Of a stretch of 15,258 bases of DNA, positions 1-5,507 are shown one piece after another. Origin of the DNA: an uncultured bacterium (lineage in GTDB: Bacteria > Cloacimonadota > Cloacimonadia > Cloacimonadales > Cloacimonadaceae). The stretch spans positions 1-15,258 of the forward strand of contig CALGPA010000074.1 in the NCBI GenBank assembly GCA_937960795.1, given 5' to 3'. The position numbers and the translations under genes are program-made. The stretch's first letter is position 1; every line of letters begins with the position of its first letter. Below the pieces are notes generated by a model that was not told the origin of the DNA, did no database searches, and worked only from the letters and a program-made list of their open reading frames with translations.

Positions 1-77
1 TTTCTCACCGCTTGCACGCTCGACCGGTGAGCGACTGGTGAGGGAGGCTTGAGCGATCCCTATTTTGCAAGCACTTA
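1..77. repeat. Dispersed repeat, left copy
   Basis: This stretch aligns without gaps to 14980-15056, with about 60 of 77 positions identical by my hand count, in the same orientation. The best-conserved part is 22-42, a tandem of an 11-base unit (GACCGGTGAGC, then a one-base variant), and it differs from the other copy at one base. An upstream arm CTCACCG (4-10) is complementary to CGGTGAG (25-31), so a 7-bp hairpin is possible. Most differences between the copies lie in the loop (15-21) and in the downstream spacer. A second conserved core, TATTTTGCAA, is at 61-70. The element may extend beyond the left edge of the window. Its function is unknown: it could be a mobile-element relic, a structured RNA or a regulatory site. 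Confidence 0.7.
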
Positions 78-395
78 CGAAGCTGATTTTACTCGACATG
101 GCGCAACTCATGCCTAGGCTTACTGGCATTTCCGGCGCATCATAAAGCAAAAATATCTGACAAAATCGCAAATTGTAAGAGAGCACAAAGAATCTTGCAT
201 GGGATGCTTGATATTGGTCTATAGTATATGTCTTTAGGATCTCATAGATGGCTCTTGATCCCGGTTTCGCTAGTCCTTTTTCGAAATCCCAAAAAGCGTC
301 GTTGGAGATTATTTTTATTGACAGAAAAGCTGATAGCAAAAACAAGGTTATGGAACTAACAAAGAAGAACATAGAGTGAGCCAGAAAAAAAGGTA
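78..395. other. Non-coding upstream region
   Basis: No gene is convincing here. A small inverted repeat, ATGCC (110-114) with GGCAT (125-129), could form a weak hairpin. A perfect TTGACA lies at 318-323, but no -10-like hexamer follows at 15-19 bases. A 43-codon reading frame (248-379) has only a weak AGGA upstream and no recognisable product. The region probably holds promoter and upstream elements for the tRNA-tuf operon. Confidence 0.5.
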
Positions 396-424
396 TTGAC
401 AAAAATCGCGCAGTCAAATTCAGT
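396..424 (+). promoter_or_regulatory. Candidate promoter of the tRNA-tuf operon
   Basis: A perfect -35 hexamer TTGACA (396-401) precedes TTCAGT (419-424) at 17 bases. TTCAGT is a poor match to TATAAT (3 of 6). Transcription from here would begin around 431, about 7 bases before the first tRNA, a reasonable distance for an RNase P-processed leader. The good -35 and the position argue for it; the weak -10 argues against. The earlier TTGACA at 318-323 could be a second promoter, but it lacks a -10. Confidence 0.35.
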
Positions 425-437
425 GACAAAACCCAAT

Positions 438-512
438 GCCGATGTAGCTCAATGGCAGAGCAATTGATTTGTAATCAATAGGTTGGGGGTTCAACTCCCT
501 TCATCGGCTCCA
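438..512 (+). tRNA. tRNA-Thr (anticodon UGU)
   Basis: A full cloverleaf is visible. The 7-bp acceptor stem is GCCGATG (438-444) with CATCGGC (502-508), the discriminator is T, and the encoded CCA is at 510-512. The anticodon arm has stem ATTGA/TCAAT around loop TTTGTAA, which gives anticodon TGT and reads ACA threonine codons. The T arm contains two G-U pairs. This is the first gene of the tRNA array, in the same position as E. coli thrU upstream of tufB. Confidence 0.95.
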
Positions 513-519
513 TAAATGT

Positions 520-605
520 GGAGAGGTTCCCGAGCGGCCAAAGGGAACAGACTGTAAATCTGTCGTCAGACGACTTCGGAGGTTCGAATCCTCCCCTCTC
601 CACCA
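520..605 (+). tRNA. tRNA-Tyr (anticodon GUA)
   Basis: This is a class II tRNA with a long variable arm. The acceptor stem is GGAGAGG (520-526) with CCTCTCC (595-601), the discriminator is A602, and the encoded CCA is at 603-605. Stem ACAGA/TCTGT encloses loop CTGTAAA, which gives anticodon GTA and reads tyrosine UAU/UAC. It starts 7 bases after the previous tRNA, so the two are almost certainly processed from one transcript. A run of T follows at 606-613. Confidence 0.96.
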
Positions 606-619
606 TTTTTTTTCTCTTA

Positions 620-695
620 GCGGGAATAGCTCAGATGGTAGAGCATCAGCCTTCCAAGCTGAGGGTCGCGGGTTCGAACCCCGTTTCCCGCTCCA
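620..695 (+). tRNA. tRNA-Gly (anticodon UCC)
   Basis: The acceptor stem is GCGGGAA (620-626) with TTCCCGC (685-691), the discriminator is T692, and the encoded CCA is at 693-695. Stem TCAGC/GCTGA encloses loop CTTCCAA, which gives anticodon TCC and reads GGA/GGG glycine codons. The T arm has the standard GGTTCGAACC core. This is the third tRNA of the array, in the position of E. coli glyT. Confidence 0.96.
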
Positions 696-736
696 GATTT
701 TAGAGATTGTCTGCCTTTTTTAGGTGGCGTGAAAAG

Positions 737-812
737 GCTCAAGTAGCTCAGTAGGTAGAGCACATCCTTGGTAAGGATGAGGTCACCGGTTCAAATCCGG
801 TCTTGAGCTCCA
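737..812 (+). tRNA. tRNA-Thr (anticodon GGU)
   Basis: The acceptor stem is GCTCAAG (737-743) with CTTGAGC (802-808), the discriminator is T809, and the encoded CCA is at 810-812. Stem CATCC/GGATG encloses loop TTGGTAA, which gives anticodon GGT and reads ACC/ACU threonine codons. It complements the UGU isoacceptor at the head of the array and sits directly before tuf, as thrT does before tufB in E. coli. Confidence 0.96.
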
Positions 813-882
813 TTTTATTAGATGAATTTACGCGGCGCTGCCACGTAGGTTTGTCTCTTTGATAGCGAATAATACAAGGACA

Positions 883-904
883 TGGAATAGTAATTCCAGG
901 AGGA
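883..904 (+). promoter_or_regulatory. Small hairpin abutting the tuf ribosome binding site
   Basis: TGGAAT (883-888) can pair with ATTCCA (893-898) around loop AGTA, a 6-bp stem. Its last base is the first base of the Shine-Dalgarno AGGAGGA (898-904). The stem could tune tuf translation or mark a processing point between trnT and tuf. It is short and may be chance. The roughly 95-base spacer between trnT and tuf has no obvious terminator. Confidence 0.3.
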
Positions 905-907
905 ACA

Positions 908-2092
908 ATGGCAAAAGAAAAATTCGTACGTACCAAGCCACACGTAAACGTCGGTACGATCGGTCACATTGACCATGGTAAGACCACGCTCACCGCGGCG
1001 ATTACCTCTTATCTAGCAAAGAAGGGCGGAGCCAAAATCCGTTCCTTTGATAGTATTGACAACGCTCCCGAAGAAAAAGCTCGTGGTATCACCATCGCAA
1101 CCGCCCACGTTGAATATGAGACTGAAAACCGCCACTATGCTCACGTTGACTGCCCCGGTCACGCTGACTACATCAAAAACATGATCACCGGTGCCGCGCA
1201 GATGGACGGAGCTATCCTAGTGGTTAGCGCTTATGATGGTCCCATGCCTCAGACTCGTGAGCACATCCTGCTTGCCCGTCAGGTTGGCGTTCCTGCAATC
1301 GTAGTTTTCATGAACAAATGCGACCTCGTCGAAGATGAAGAGCTGCTTGATCTCGTAGAGATGGAAGTTCGTGAACTCCTCGAAAAGTATGAGTTCCCCG
1401 GCGACGAGGTTCCTGTGATTCGCGGTTCAGCCCTCAAGGGACTTAATGCAGATCCCGAAGGTGAAGCTCAGCTCCAAGCTCTTATGGATGCTGTGGACAG
1501 CTACATCCCGCTTCCTGATCGTGCTGTTGACAAACCTTTCCTCATGCCAGTGGAAGACGTTTTTTCCATCCCCGGCCGTGGCACAGTGGCTACCGGTCGT
1601 GTGGAACGTGGCATGATCAAGATTCAAGACAAAGTAGAGCGCGTTGGTGTTCGTGAGACTGTCGAAACCACCTGTACCGGTGTGGAAATGTTCCGCAAGC
1701 TTCTTGATGAAGCTCAAGCCGGCGACAATATCGGCATCCTGCTTCGTGGCTTTGCAAAGACTGACGTTGAACGCGGTATGGTCTTGGCAAAACCGAAGTC
1801 AATCACTCCTCACACCAAGTTTGTAGGCCAGACCTACATCCTGACTAAAGAAGAAGGCGGACGTCACAAACCGTTCCAAACCGGTTACCGTCCTCAGTTC
1901 TACTTCCGCACCACCGACGTTACCGGATCATTGGAGCTGCCAGAAGGCGTCAAAATGGTCATGCCTGGTGACAATGTGGAAATCACTGCTGAACTTATCA
2001 CCCCGATTGCTATGGAGCAGGGACTTCGCTTCGCTATCCGCGAAGGTGGTCACACCATCGGCAGCGGTGTTGTTTCCAGCATAGTTGACTAA
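908..2092 (+). CDS. tuf: Elongation factor Tu
   Basis: EF-Tu is the GTPase that carries aminoacyl-tRNA to the ribosomal A site. The 394-residue length is standard. The G domain shows GHIDHGKT (residues 19-26, P-loop), RGITI of switch I with T62, DCPGH (81-85, switch II with catalytic His85), NKCD (136-139) and SAL (174-176). Beta-barrel domains 2 and 3 follow, including the tRNA-binding segment around GGRHKPF and the near-invariant GYRPQFYFRTTDVTG. The ATG lies 3 bases after a strong AGGAGGA (898-904). The gene follows four tRNAs in the tufB-type arrangement and is probably co-transcribed with them. A minor oddity is Tyr109 in VSAYDGPMPQ, where Ala or Thr is usual. The identification is certain. 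Confidence 0.99.
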   Translation: MAKEKFVRTKPHVNVGTIGHIDHGKTTLTAAITSYLAKKGGAKIRSFDSIDNAPEEKARGITIATAHVEYETENRHYAHVDCPGHADYIKNMITGAAQMDGAILVVSAYDGPMPQTREHILLARQVGVPAIVVFMNKCDLVEDEELLDLVEMEVRELLEKYEFPGDEVPVIRGSALKGLNADPEGEAQLQALMDAVDSYIPLPDRAVDKPFLMPVEDVFSIPGRGTVATGRVERGMIKIQDKVERVGVRETVETTCTGVEMFRKLLDEAQAGDNIGILLRGFAKTDVERGMVLAKPKSITPHTKFVGQTYILTKEEGGRHKPFQTGYRPQFYFRTTDVTGSLELPEGVKMVMPGDNVEITAELITPIAMEQGLRFAIREGGHTIGSGVVSSIVD

Positions 2093-2112
2093 GCCAATAT
2101 TGGAAGCATACG

Positions 2113-2259
2113 ATGAGAGATATAATCATCCTGGCTTGCGAAGAGTGCAAGAATCGTAATTATACGACCACTCGCAATAAACGCAAGAATCCGAACAGAA
2201 TGGAGCTGAAGAAATTCTGCCCCAGCTGCCGGAAACACACAAACCACAAGCAGCGCTAG
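2113..2259 (+). CDS. rpmG: Ribosomal protein bL33
   Basis: This is a 48-codon gene for large-subunit protein L33, which lies near the E site. The product starts MRDIIILACEECK and ends in KHTNHKQR. It is of the zinc-binding (C+) type: cysteines 9 and 12 form one CxxC pair and cysteines 36 and 39 the other. The basic middle (RNKRKNPNR) is typical of the family. The ATG is preceded by GGAAG (2102-2106). The gene sits 20 bases after tuf and 21 bases before trnW. The tuf-rpmG-trnW-secE-nusG order is widespread in bacteria and supports the call. Confidence 0.96.
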   Translation: MRDIIILACEECKNRNYTTTRNKRKNPNRMELKKFCPSCRKHTNHKQR

Positions 2260-2280
2260 ACTGCTGTAAATATATGTTGC

Positions 2281-2356
2281 AGGACAGTAGTTCAACTGGT
2301 AGAGCACCGGTCTCCAAAACCGGGGGTTGCGGGTTCGATTCCTGCCTGTCCTGCCA
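2281..2356 (+). tRNA. tRNA-Trp (anticodon CCA)
   Basis: The acceptor stem is AGGACAG (2281-2287) with CTGTCCT (2346-2352), the discriminator is G2353, and the encoded CCA is at 2354-2356. Stem CCGGT/ACCGG encloses loop CTCCAAA, which gives anticodon CCA and reads UGG tryptophan. It lies between rpmG and secE, so it must be excised from the operon mRNA. This location is common in bacteria. Confidence 0.97.
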
Positions 2357-2405
2357 CATTTTAAAACTTGCGGCTTTTGGCCCAAACAGGTATTTGGTGA
2401 ATTAG

Positions 2406-2591
2406 ATGAAATTAGAAACTGTAAGTCGCTTTTTCCGCGATGTACGCTCCGAGATGAAATCAGTAAGCTGGCCCAGCCGGGACGATCTGAAGGAAGGCAC
2501 GATGGTGGTCATAGTCATGTCCGCGATCGTAGCGATCTTCCTATCCCTGGTTGACTTTGGCTTTTCGCGCATCTTGGAACTGCTTTTTTAA
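2406..2591 (+). CDS. secE: Preprotein translocase subunit SecE
   Basis: SecE is the small essential inner-membrane clamp around SecY in the Sec protein-export channel. The 61-residue product is the minimal single-span type. An amphipathic N-terminal helix is followed by the conserved SVSWPSRDDL (residues 19-28, with Trp22-Pro23), then one hydrophobic segment from about residue 33 to 52. Upstream is GGTGA (2396-2400). The gene lies between trnW and nusG, the standard neighbourhood. Its TAA overlaps the first base of the nusG Shine-Dalgarno AGGGGA, which suggests translational coupling. Confidence 0.96.
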   Translation: MKLETVSRFFRDVRSEMKSVSWPSRDDLKEGTMVVIVMSAIVAIFLSLVDFGFSRILELLF

Positions 2592-2603
2592 GGGGAATGA
2601 CCT

Positions 2604-3143
2604 GTGGCAATGAAGTGGTATGTGTTGCATACCTACTCGAGTTTCGAGAACAAAGTAAAGACCGCCATTGAGAAGGGTCTGGTAGGAACTGAGATGGAGA
2701 AATCTGTCGGGCAGATCCTGGTACCCGTGCGCAAAACTTTTATCATTCGCGACGGCAAAAAGATCGAGCGCGAGCGCAAGGTCTTTACCAGCTATGTGAT
2801 CCTAGAAGCAGATTTGACCCCCGAGCTGAAGACTTATATTTTGGGCTTGGCGGGTGTCACCAGTTTTTTGGGCATGAGCAAAGAACATAAAGATCCCATC
2901 TCTCTGCCACAAGATGAAGTGGACAGGTTGTTGGGAATCGCGGATCCCGATCGGGATTTCAAAAAGTTTTCTTATATGCCGGGCGACCTGGTCAAGGTGA
3001 TAGCCGGTCCGTTCACAGATTTTGAGGGCATAGTACAAAAGACTGCCGATGACGGTAATAAGCTGGTGATTGATGTGACAGTATTTGGGCGTCGCACTCC
3101 CGTTGAGCTTAGTGGAAGTCAGGTAGAACTAATCAAAAAATAG
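2604..3143 (+). CDS. nusG: Transcription elongation/termination factor NusG
   Basis: NusG binds RNA polymerase and links it to Rho or to the ribosome. The 179-residue protein has an NGN domain (about 1-115) with the family start KWYVLHTYSSFENKV, and a C-terminal KOW domain (about 122-179) with PGDLVKVIAGPFTDFEG and a terminal VELIKK. The GTG at 2604 is preferred because AGGGGA (2591-2596) lies 7 bases upstream. The in-frame ATG at 2610 would be 13 bases away and would shorten the protein by only two residues. The gene follows secE by 12 bases and precedes rplK by 26. Confidence 0.97.
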   Translation: MAMKWYVLHTYSSFENKVKTAIEKGLVGTEMEKSVGQILVPVRKTFIIRDGKKIERERKVFTSYVILEADLTPELKTYILGLAGVTSFLGMSKEHKDPISLPQDEVDRLLGIADPDRDFKKFSYMPGDLVKVIAGPFTDFEGIVQKTADDGNKLVIDVTVFGRRTPVELSGSQVELIKK

Positions 3144-3169
3144 ATTATAGATACAAGAGGATATATATC

Positions 3170-3601
3170 ATGGCGAAACCAAAAGACGTCGTTTCAATCC
3201 TGAAGTTGCAATTGCCTGCCGGCAAAGCGACTCCGGCACCGCCCGTCGGCCCTGCATTGGGTCAGGTGGGTGTGAATATACCAGAATTTTGCCGTCAATT
3301 TAATGAAAAGACCCAGGATCAACCCGGAATGGTATTTCCGGTAGTAATCTATGTGGCCAAAAATAAATCTTTCACTTTTGAGATCAAGACACCTCCTGCC
3401 AGCGTTCTTATCAAAAAAGAAGCTGGACTGGCTAAGGGTTCATCTGTTCCTAACAAAGAAAAAGTCGGGAAGCTGAATCAAGCCCAACTCAGGACTATCG
3501 CTGAGCTCAAGATCCAGGATATGAATTGCCATTCCCTTGAATCCGCTATGAGTATGATCGCAGGTACTGCACGGAGCATGGGCGTCACCATCGACGGCTA
3601 A
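3170..3601 (+). CDS. rplK: Ribosomal protein uL11
   Basis: L11 binds 23S rRNA at the GTPase-associated centre, under the L10-L12 stalk, where EF-Tu and EF-G act. The 143-residue product has the N-terminal domain with the signature LQLPAGKATPAPPVGPALGQ (residues 13-32) and the proline-rich thiostrepton-binding face. The C-terminal RNA-binding domain ends in IAGTARSMGVTIDG. AAGAGGA (3155-3161) precedes the ATG by 8 bases. The gap to nusG is only 26 bases, so no long L1-binding leader is visible between them. rplA follows after 39 bases. Confidence 0.98.
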   Translation: MAKPKDVVSILKLQLPAGKATPAPPVGPALGQVGVNIPEFCRQFNEKTQDQPGMVFPVVIYVAKNKSFTFEIKTPPASVLIKKEAGLAKGSSVPNKEKVGKLNQAQLRTIAELKIQDMNCHSLESAMSMIAGTARSMGVTIDG

Positions 3602-3640
3602 TGTGACGATGCAGGAGATAGTATTCATAAAGGAGAGTCA

Positions 3641-4345
3641 ATGAAACATAGTAAAAGGTACAAAGTCGCCTATGCGATGTTTGATCGCCAAAAAAGATTT
3701 GAACTCGATGAAGGCATCAAGCTTTTGAAGAGCCTCCCGGCTCCGAAGTTTGACGAAACTGTCGAAGTTCACTTCAACCTTGGCGTAGATCCTCGCAAAG
3801 CAGATCAGCAGATCAGAAACTCGCTGGTGCTTCCCCACGGAACGGGTAAGACCATGCGCGTCCTCGTCTTTGCTGAAGGCGACAAAGCAGATGAAGCCAG
3901 AAATGCTGGAGCCGATTACGTAGGCGTGGACGAGTTCGTCGAGAAGATCACCGGTGGGTGGTTTGACTTTGACGTGGTCATCGCCACACCTAACCTTATG
4001 GGACGTATCGGTAAATTAGGCCGAGTCCTTGGTCCGCGCGGACTGATGCCAAACCCCAAAGTGGGAACCGTCACAATGGATGTAGCCAAAGCAGTGGAAG
4101 AATCCAAAGGTGGAAAAGTGACCTATCGTGTTGATAAGTTTGCCAATCTACATATCCCTGCCGGCAAAGTCAGCTTTGAAGAAGATAAGCTGAGAGACAA
4201 TATCAAGTCTATCCTTGCTGCGATTCTCAAAGAACGCCCTGCCACACTCAAAGGCGTCTTTATCAAGAGCATCACTCTGTGCACCACCATGGGACCCGGA
4301 GTCAAACTACAGGTCGCAAGCGCAACCTTGGCAGCCAAGAGCTAA
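3641..4345 (+). CDS. rplA: Ribosomal protein uL1
   Basis: L1 forms the mobile stalk at the E site that helps release deacylated tRNA. In many bacteria it also represses the translation of its own operon. The 234-residue length is standard. The N-terminal part carries KRYKVAYAMFDRQKRF. The centre holds the family hallmark GRVLGPRGLMPNPKVGTVT. The C-terminal half has IKSITLCTTMGPGVKL. A strong AAAGGAG (3629-3635) precedes the ATG. The stop is 14 bases before rplJ and directly precedes the rplJ ribosome binding site. Confidence 0.98.
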   Translation: MKHSKRYKVAYAMFDRQKRFELDEGIKLLKSLPAPKFDETVEVHFNLGVDPRKADQQIRNSLVLPHGTGKTMRVLVFAEGDKADEARNAGADYVGVDEFVEKITGGWFDFDVVIATPNLMGRIGKLGRVLGPRGLMPNPKVGTVTMDVAKAVEESKGGKVTYRVDKFANLHIPAGKVSFEEDKLRDNIKSILAAILKERPATLKGVFIKSITLCTTMGPGVKLQVASATLAAKS

Positions 4346-4359
4346 GAGGAGGCACAATA

Positions 4360-4896
4360 ATGGTTCAACAATATAAAGTAGACAGAGTCAAGAACCTGGT
4401 CGAAAGACTACGTGGCGCAAAGGCGATCGTACTGGTGGATTACAAGGGAATAAACATCGAACAGGTGAACGAGCTGCGCAACCGCTTCCGCACTGATAAT
4501 GTGGATTACCTGGTGCAGAAAAACACCCTGCTCAAGATTGCACTTAACGAACTCGGTATTACTGAGCTGGACGAACATCTCAAAGGCCCCACAGCTGTGG
4601 CTATTTGCCTCGATGATGAAGTGTCCCCCGCTCGCGTAGTTGCAAAGTTCAAAAAAGAAGTAATGGAAGATGCCGACTTTCCAAGCTTTAAAGTCGGATA
4701 CGTGGCAGGACACGTATATGGTCAGGCAGAACTTGCCGCTCTAGCCAGCCTTCCTACCCGCGACGAACTCCTGGCAAAAGTGTTGGGCAGCATGACTGCT
4801 CCGCTTACCGGATTCATGGCGGTCAACCAGGGTATTATCCGCAAATTCATCTATGCGGTAGATGCCATCAAAGACAAACAAGCTGATGCCAGCTAA
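4360..4896 (+). CDS. rplJ: Ribosomal protein uL10
   Basis: L10 is the base of the ribosomal stalk. It binds 23S rRNA and L11, and its C-terminal helix anchors L12 dimers. The product is 178 residues. The rRNA-binding domain includes AIVLVDYKGINIEQVNELRN and the conserved VQKNTLLKIAL. The C-terminal L12-binding helix is IIRKFIYAVDAIKDKQAD. The ATG at 4360 is chosen because AGGAGG (4347-4352) is 7 bases upstream. A longer in-frame start at 4279 would lie inside rplA and add residues unlike the family. With only 14 bases after rplA, there is no long intergenic L10-binding leader like that of E. coli. Confidence 0.97.
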   Translation: MVQQYKVDRVKNLVERLRGAKAIVLVDYKGINIEQVNELRNRFRTDNVDYLVQKNTLLKIALNELGITELDEHLKGPTAVAICLDDEVSPARVVAKFKKEVMEDADFPSFKVGYVAGHVYGQAELAALASLPTRDELLAKVLGSMTAPLTGFMAVNQGIIRKFIYAVDAIKDKQADAS

Positions 4897-4929
4897 AAAA
4901 AAATTATTCATATATCCGATGGAGGAAAG

Positions 4930-5304
4930 ATGTCCGATAAAAAACAACAAGTAATTGACCTGATTAAAGAAATGACCGTTCTCGAGCTCTCTGAACTCGT
5001 CACAGAAATGGAAGAAATATTTGGCGTATCCGCCGCTGCTCCTGTGGCCGCTTTTGCCGCTCCTGCCGGCGCTGCTGAAGAGAAAGAAGAACAAAGTGAA
5101 TTTGACGTGATCCTTGCCAGCCCCGGCGACAAGAAGATCAACGTGATCAAAGTGGTCCGCGAAATCACCAACCTTGGCCTCAAAGAAGCCAAAGACTTGG
5201 TTGACAGCGCTCCCAAAGCGATCGCTGAAAAAGTTAGCAAAGAAGAAGCCGAAGCAACTAAGAAAAAACTTGAAGACGCTGGCGCAACTGTCGAACTCAA
5301 GTAA
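4930..5304 (+). CDS. rplL: Ribosomal protein bL12 (L7/L12)
   Basis: L12 is the multicopy flexible stalk protein that recruits and stimulates translational GTPases. The 124-residue acidic product has an N-terminal dimerisation domain (about 1-33), an alanine/proline-rich hinge (about 36-52) and a C-terminal factor-binding domain. That last domain has the hallmark KINVIKVVREITNLGLKEAK and ends in AGATVELK. GGAGG (4921-4925) precedes the ATG. The gene is 33 bases after rplJ, which fits the higher expression required of L12. Downstream is a strong hairpin before rpoB, so this gene probably ends the ribosomal part of the operon for a fraction of transcripts. Confidence 0.98.
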   Translation: MSDKKQQVIDLIKEMTVLELSELVTEMEEIFGVSAAAPVAAFAAPAGAAEEKEEQSEFDVILASPGDKKINVIKVVREITNLGLKEAKDLVDSAPKAIAEKVSKEEAEATKKKLEDAGATVELK

Positions 5305-5327
5305 TCGGCTTTTCGGCCAAATCATAT

Positions 5328-5361
5328 GTCCAAAAAAAGTCCACCCGGACTTTTTTTGGAC
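5328..5361 (+). terminator. Perfect 15-bp palindrome, likely rplL-rpoB attenuator
   Basis: Two perfectly complementary 15-base arms (5328-5342 and 5347-5361) flank a 4-base loop ACCC. Each arm is GTCC, seven A, GTCC, or its complement. In RNA the inner GTCC/GGAC stem is followed at once by seven U, which resembles a compact intrinsic terminator. The outer GTCC/GGAC pair and the A7:U7 tract could instead close a long 15-bp helix. It lies 23 bases after the rplL stop. In E. coli an attenuator and an RNase III site occupy this same interval, so a role in reducing rpoBC expression relative to the ribosomal proteins is likely. A weaker hairpin, GGC (5307-5309) with GCC (5316-5318), precedes it. 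Confidence 0.7.
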
Positions 5362-5507
5362 TCAATTTGCTGAGCAGGCACTAAAAAGCCAGAACCCAGC
5401 CCAAACTGATGTGTCAGTCAAAACTATGAGCCGCTTGAACGTAGCGTATAAGATGCAAAGCACTAACCCATACCGAATGTGCGACATAAGCACAAAGGAG
5501 TGAGCTT
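5362..5507 (+). other. rpoB leader region
   Basis: This 146-base leader has no gene. ACTGA (5405-5409) and TCAGT (5414-5418) can form a short hairpin. A TATAAG at 5447-5452 resembles a -10, but nothing like TTGACA lies 15-19 bases upstream; the TTGAAC at 5435-5440 is only 6 bases away. Downstream, AAAGGAG (5494-5500) is the ribosome binding site for the TTG start of rpoB. Transcripts reading through the palindrome probably supply rpoBC. A dedicated promoter is possible but not shown. Confidence 0.45.

Noticed and set aside
248..379. A 43-codon open frame on + upstream of the tRNAs
   Set aside because: It has only a weak AGGA upstream, no recognisable family or composition bias, and it overlaps a TTGACA box. 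Open frames of this length occur by chance.
945..1050. A possible sign of horizontal transfer or a second EF-Tu type
   Set aside because: The G-domain sequence, codon use and operon position are all ordinary for a chromosomal tuf gene.
4279..4359. A longer N-terminus for L10 starting inside rplA
   Set aside because: The added residues do not look like L10, and the AGGAGG at 4347-4352 fits the ATG at 4360.
4741..5325. A 194-residue minus-strand frame across rplJ and rplL
   Set aside because: It is antisense to two certain genes. Its Phe/Ser-rich composition is the usual complement of Lys/Glu/Ala-rich coding sequence.
5435..5452. TTGAAC plus TATAAG as an rpoB promoter
   Set aside because: The two hexamers are only 6 bases apart, and no -35 lies at a proper distance from TATAAG.
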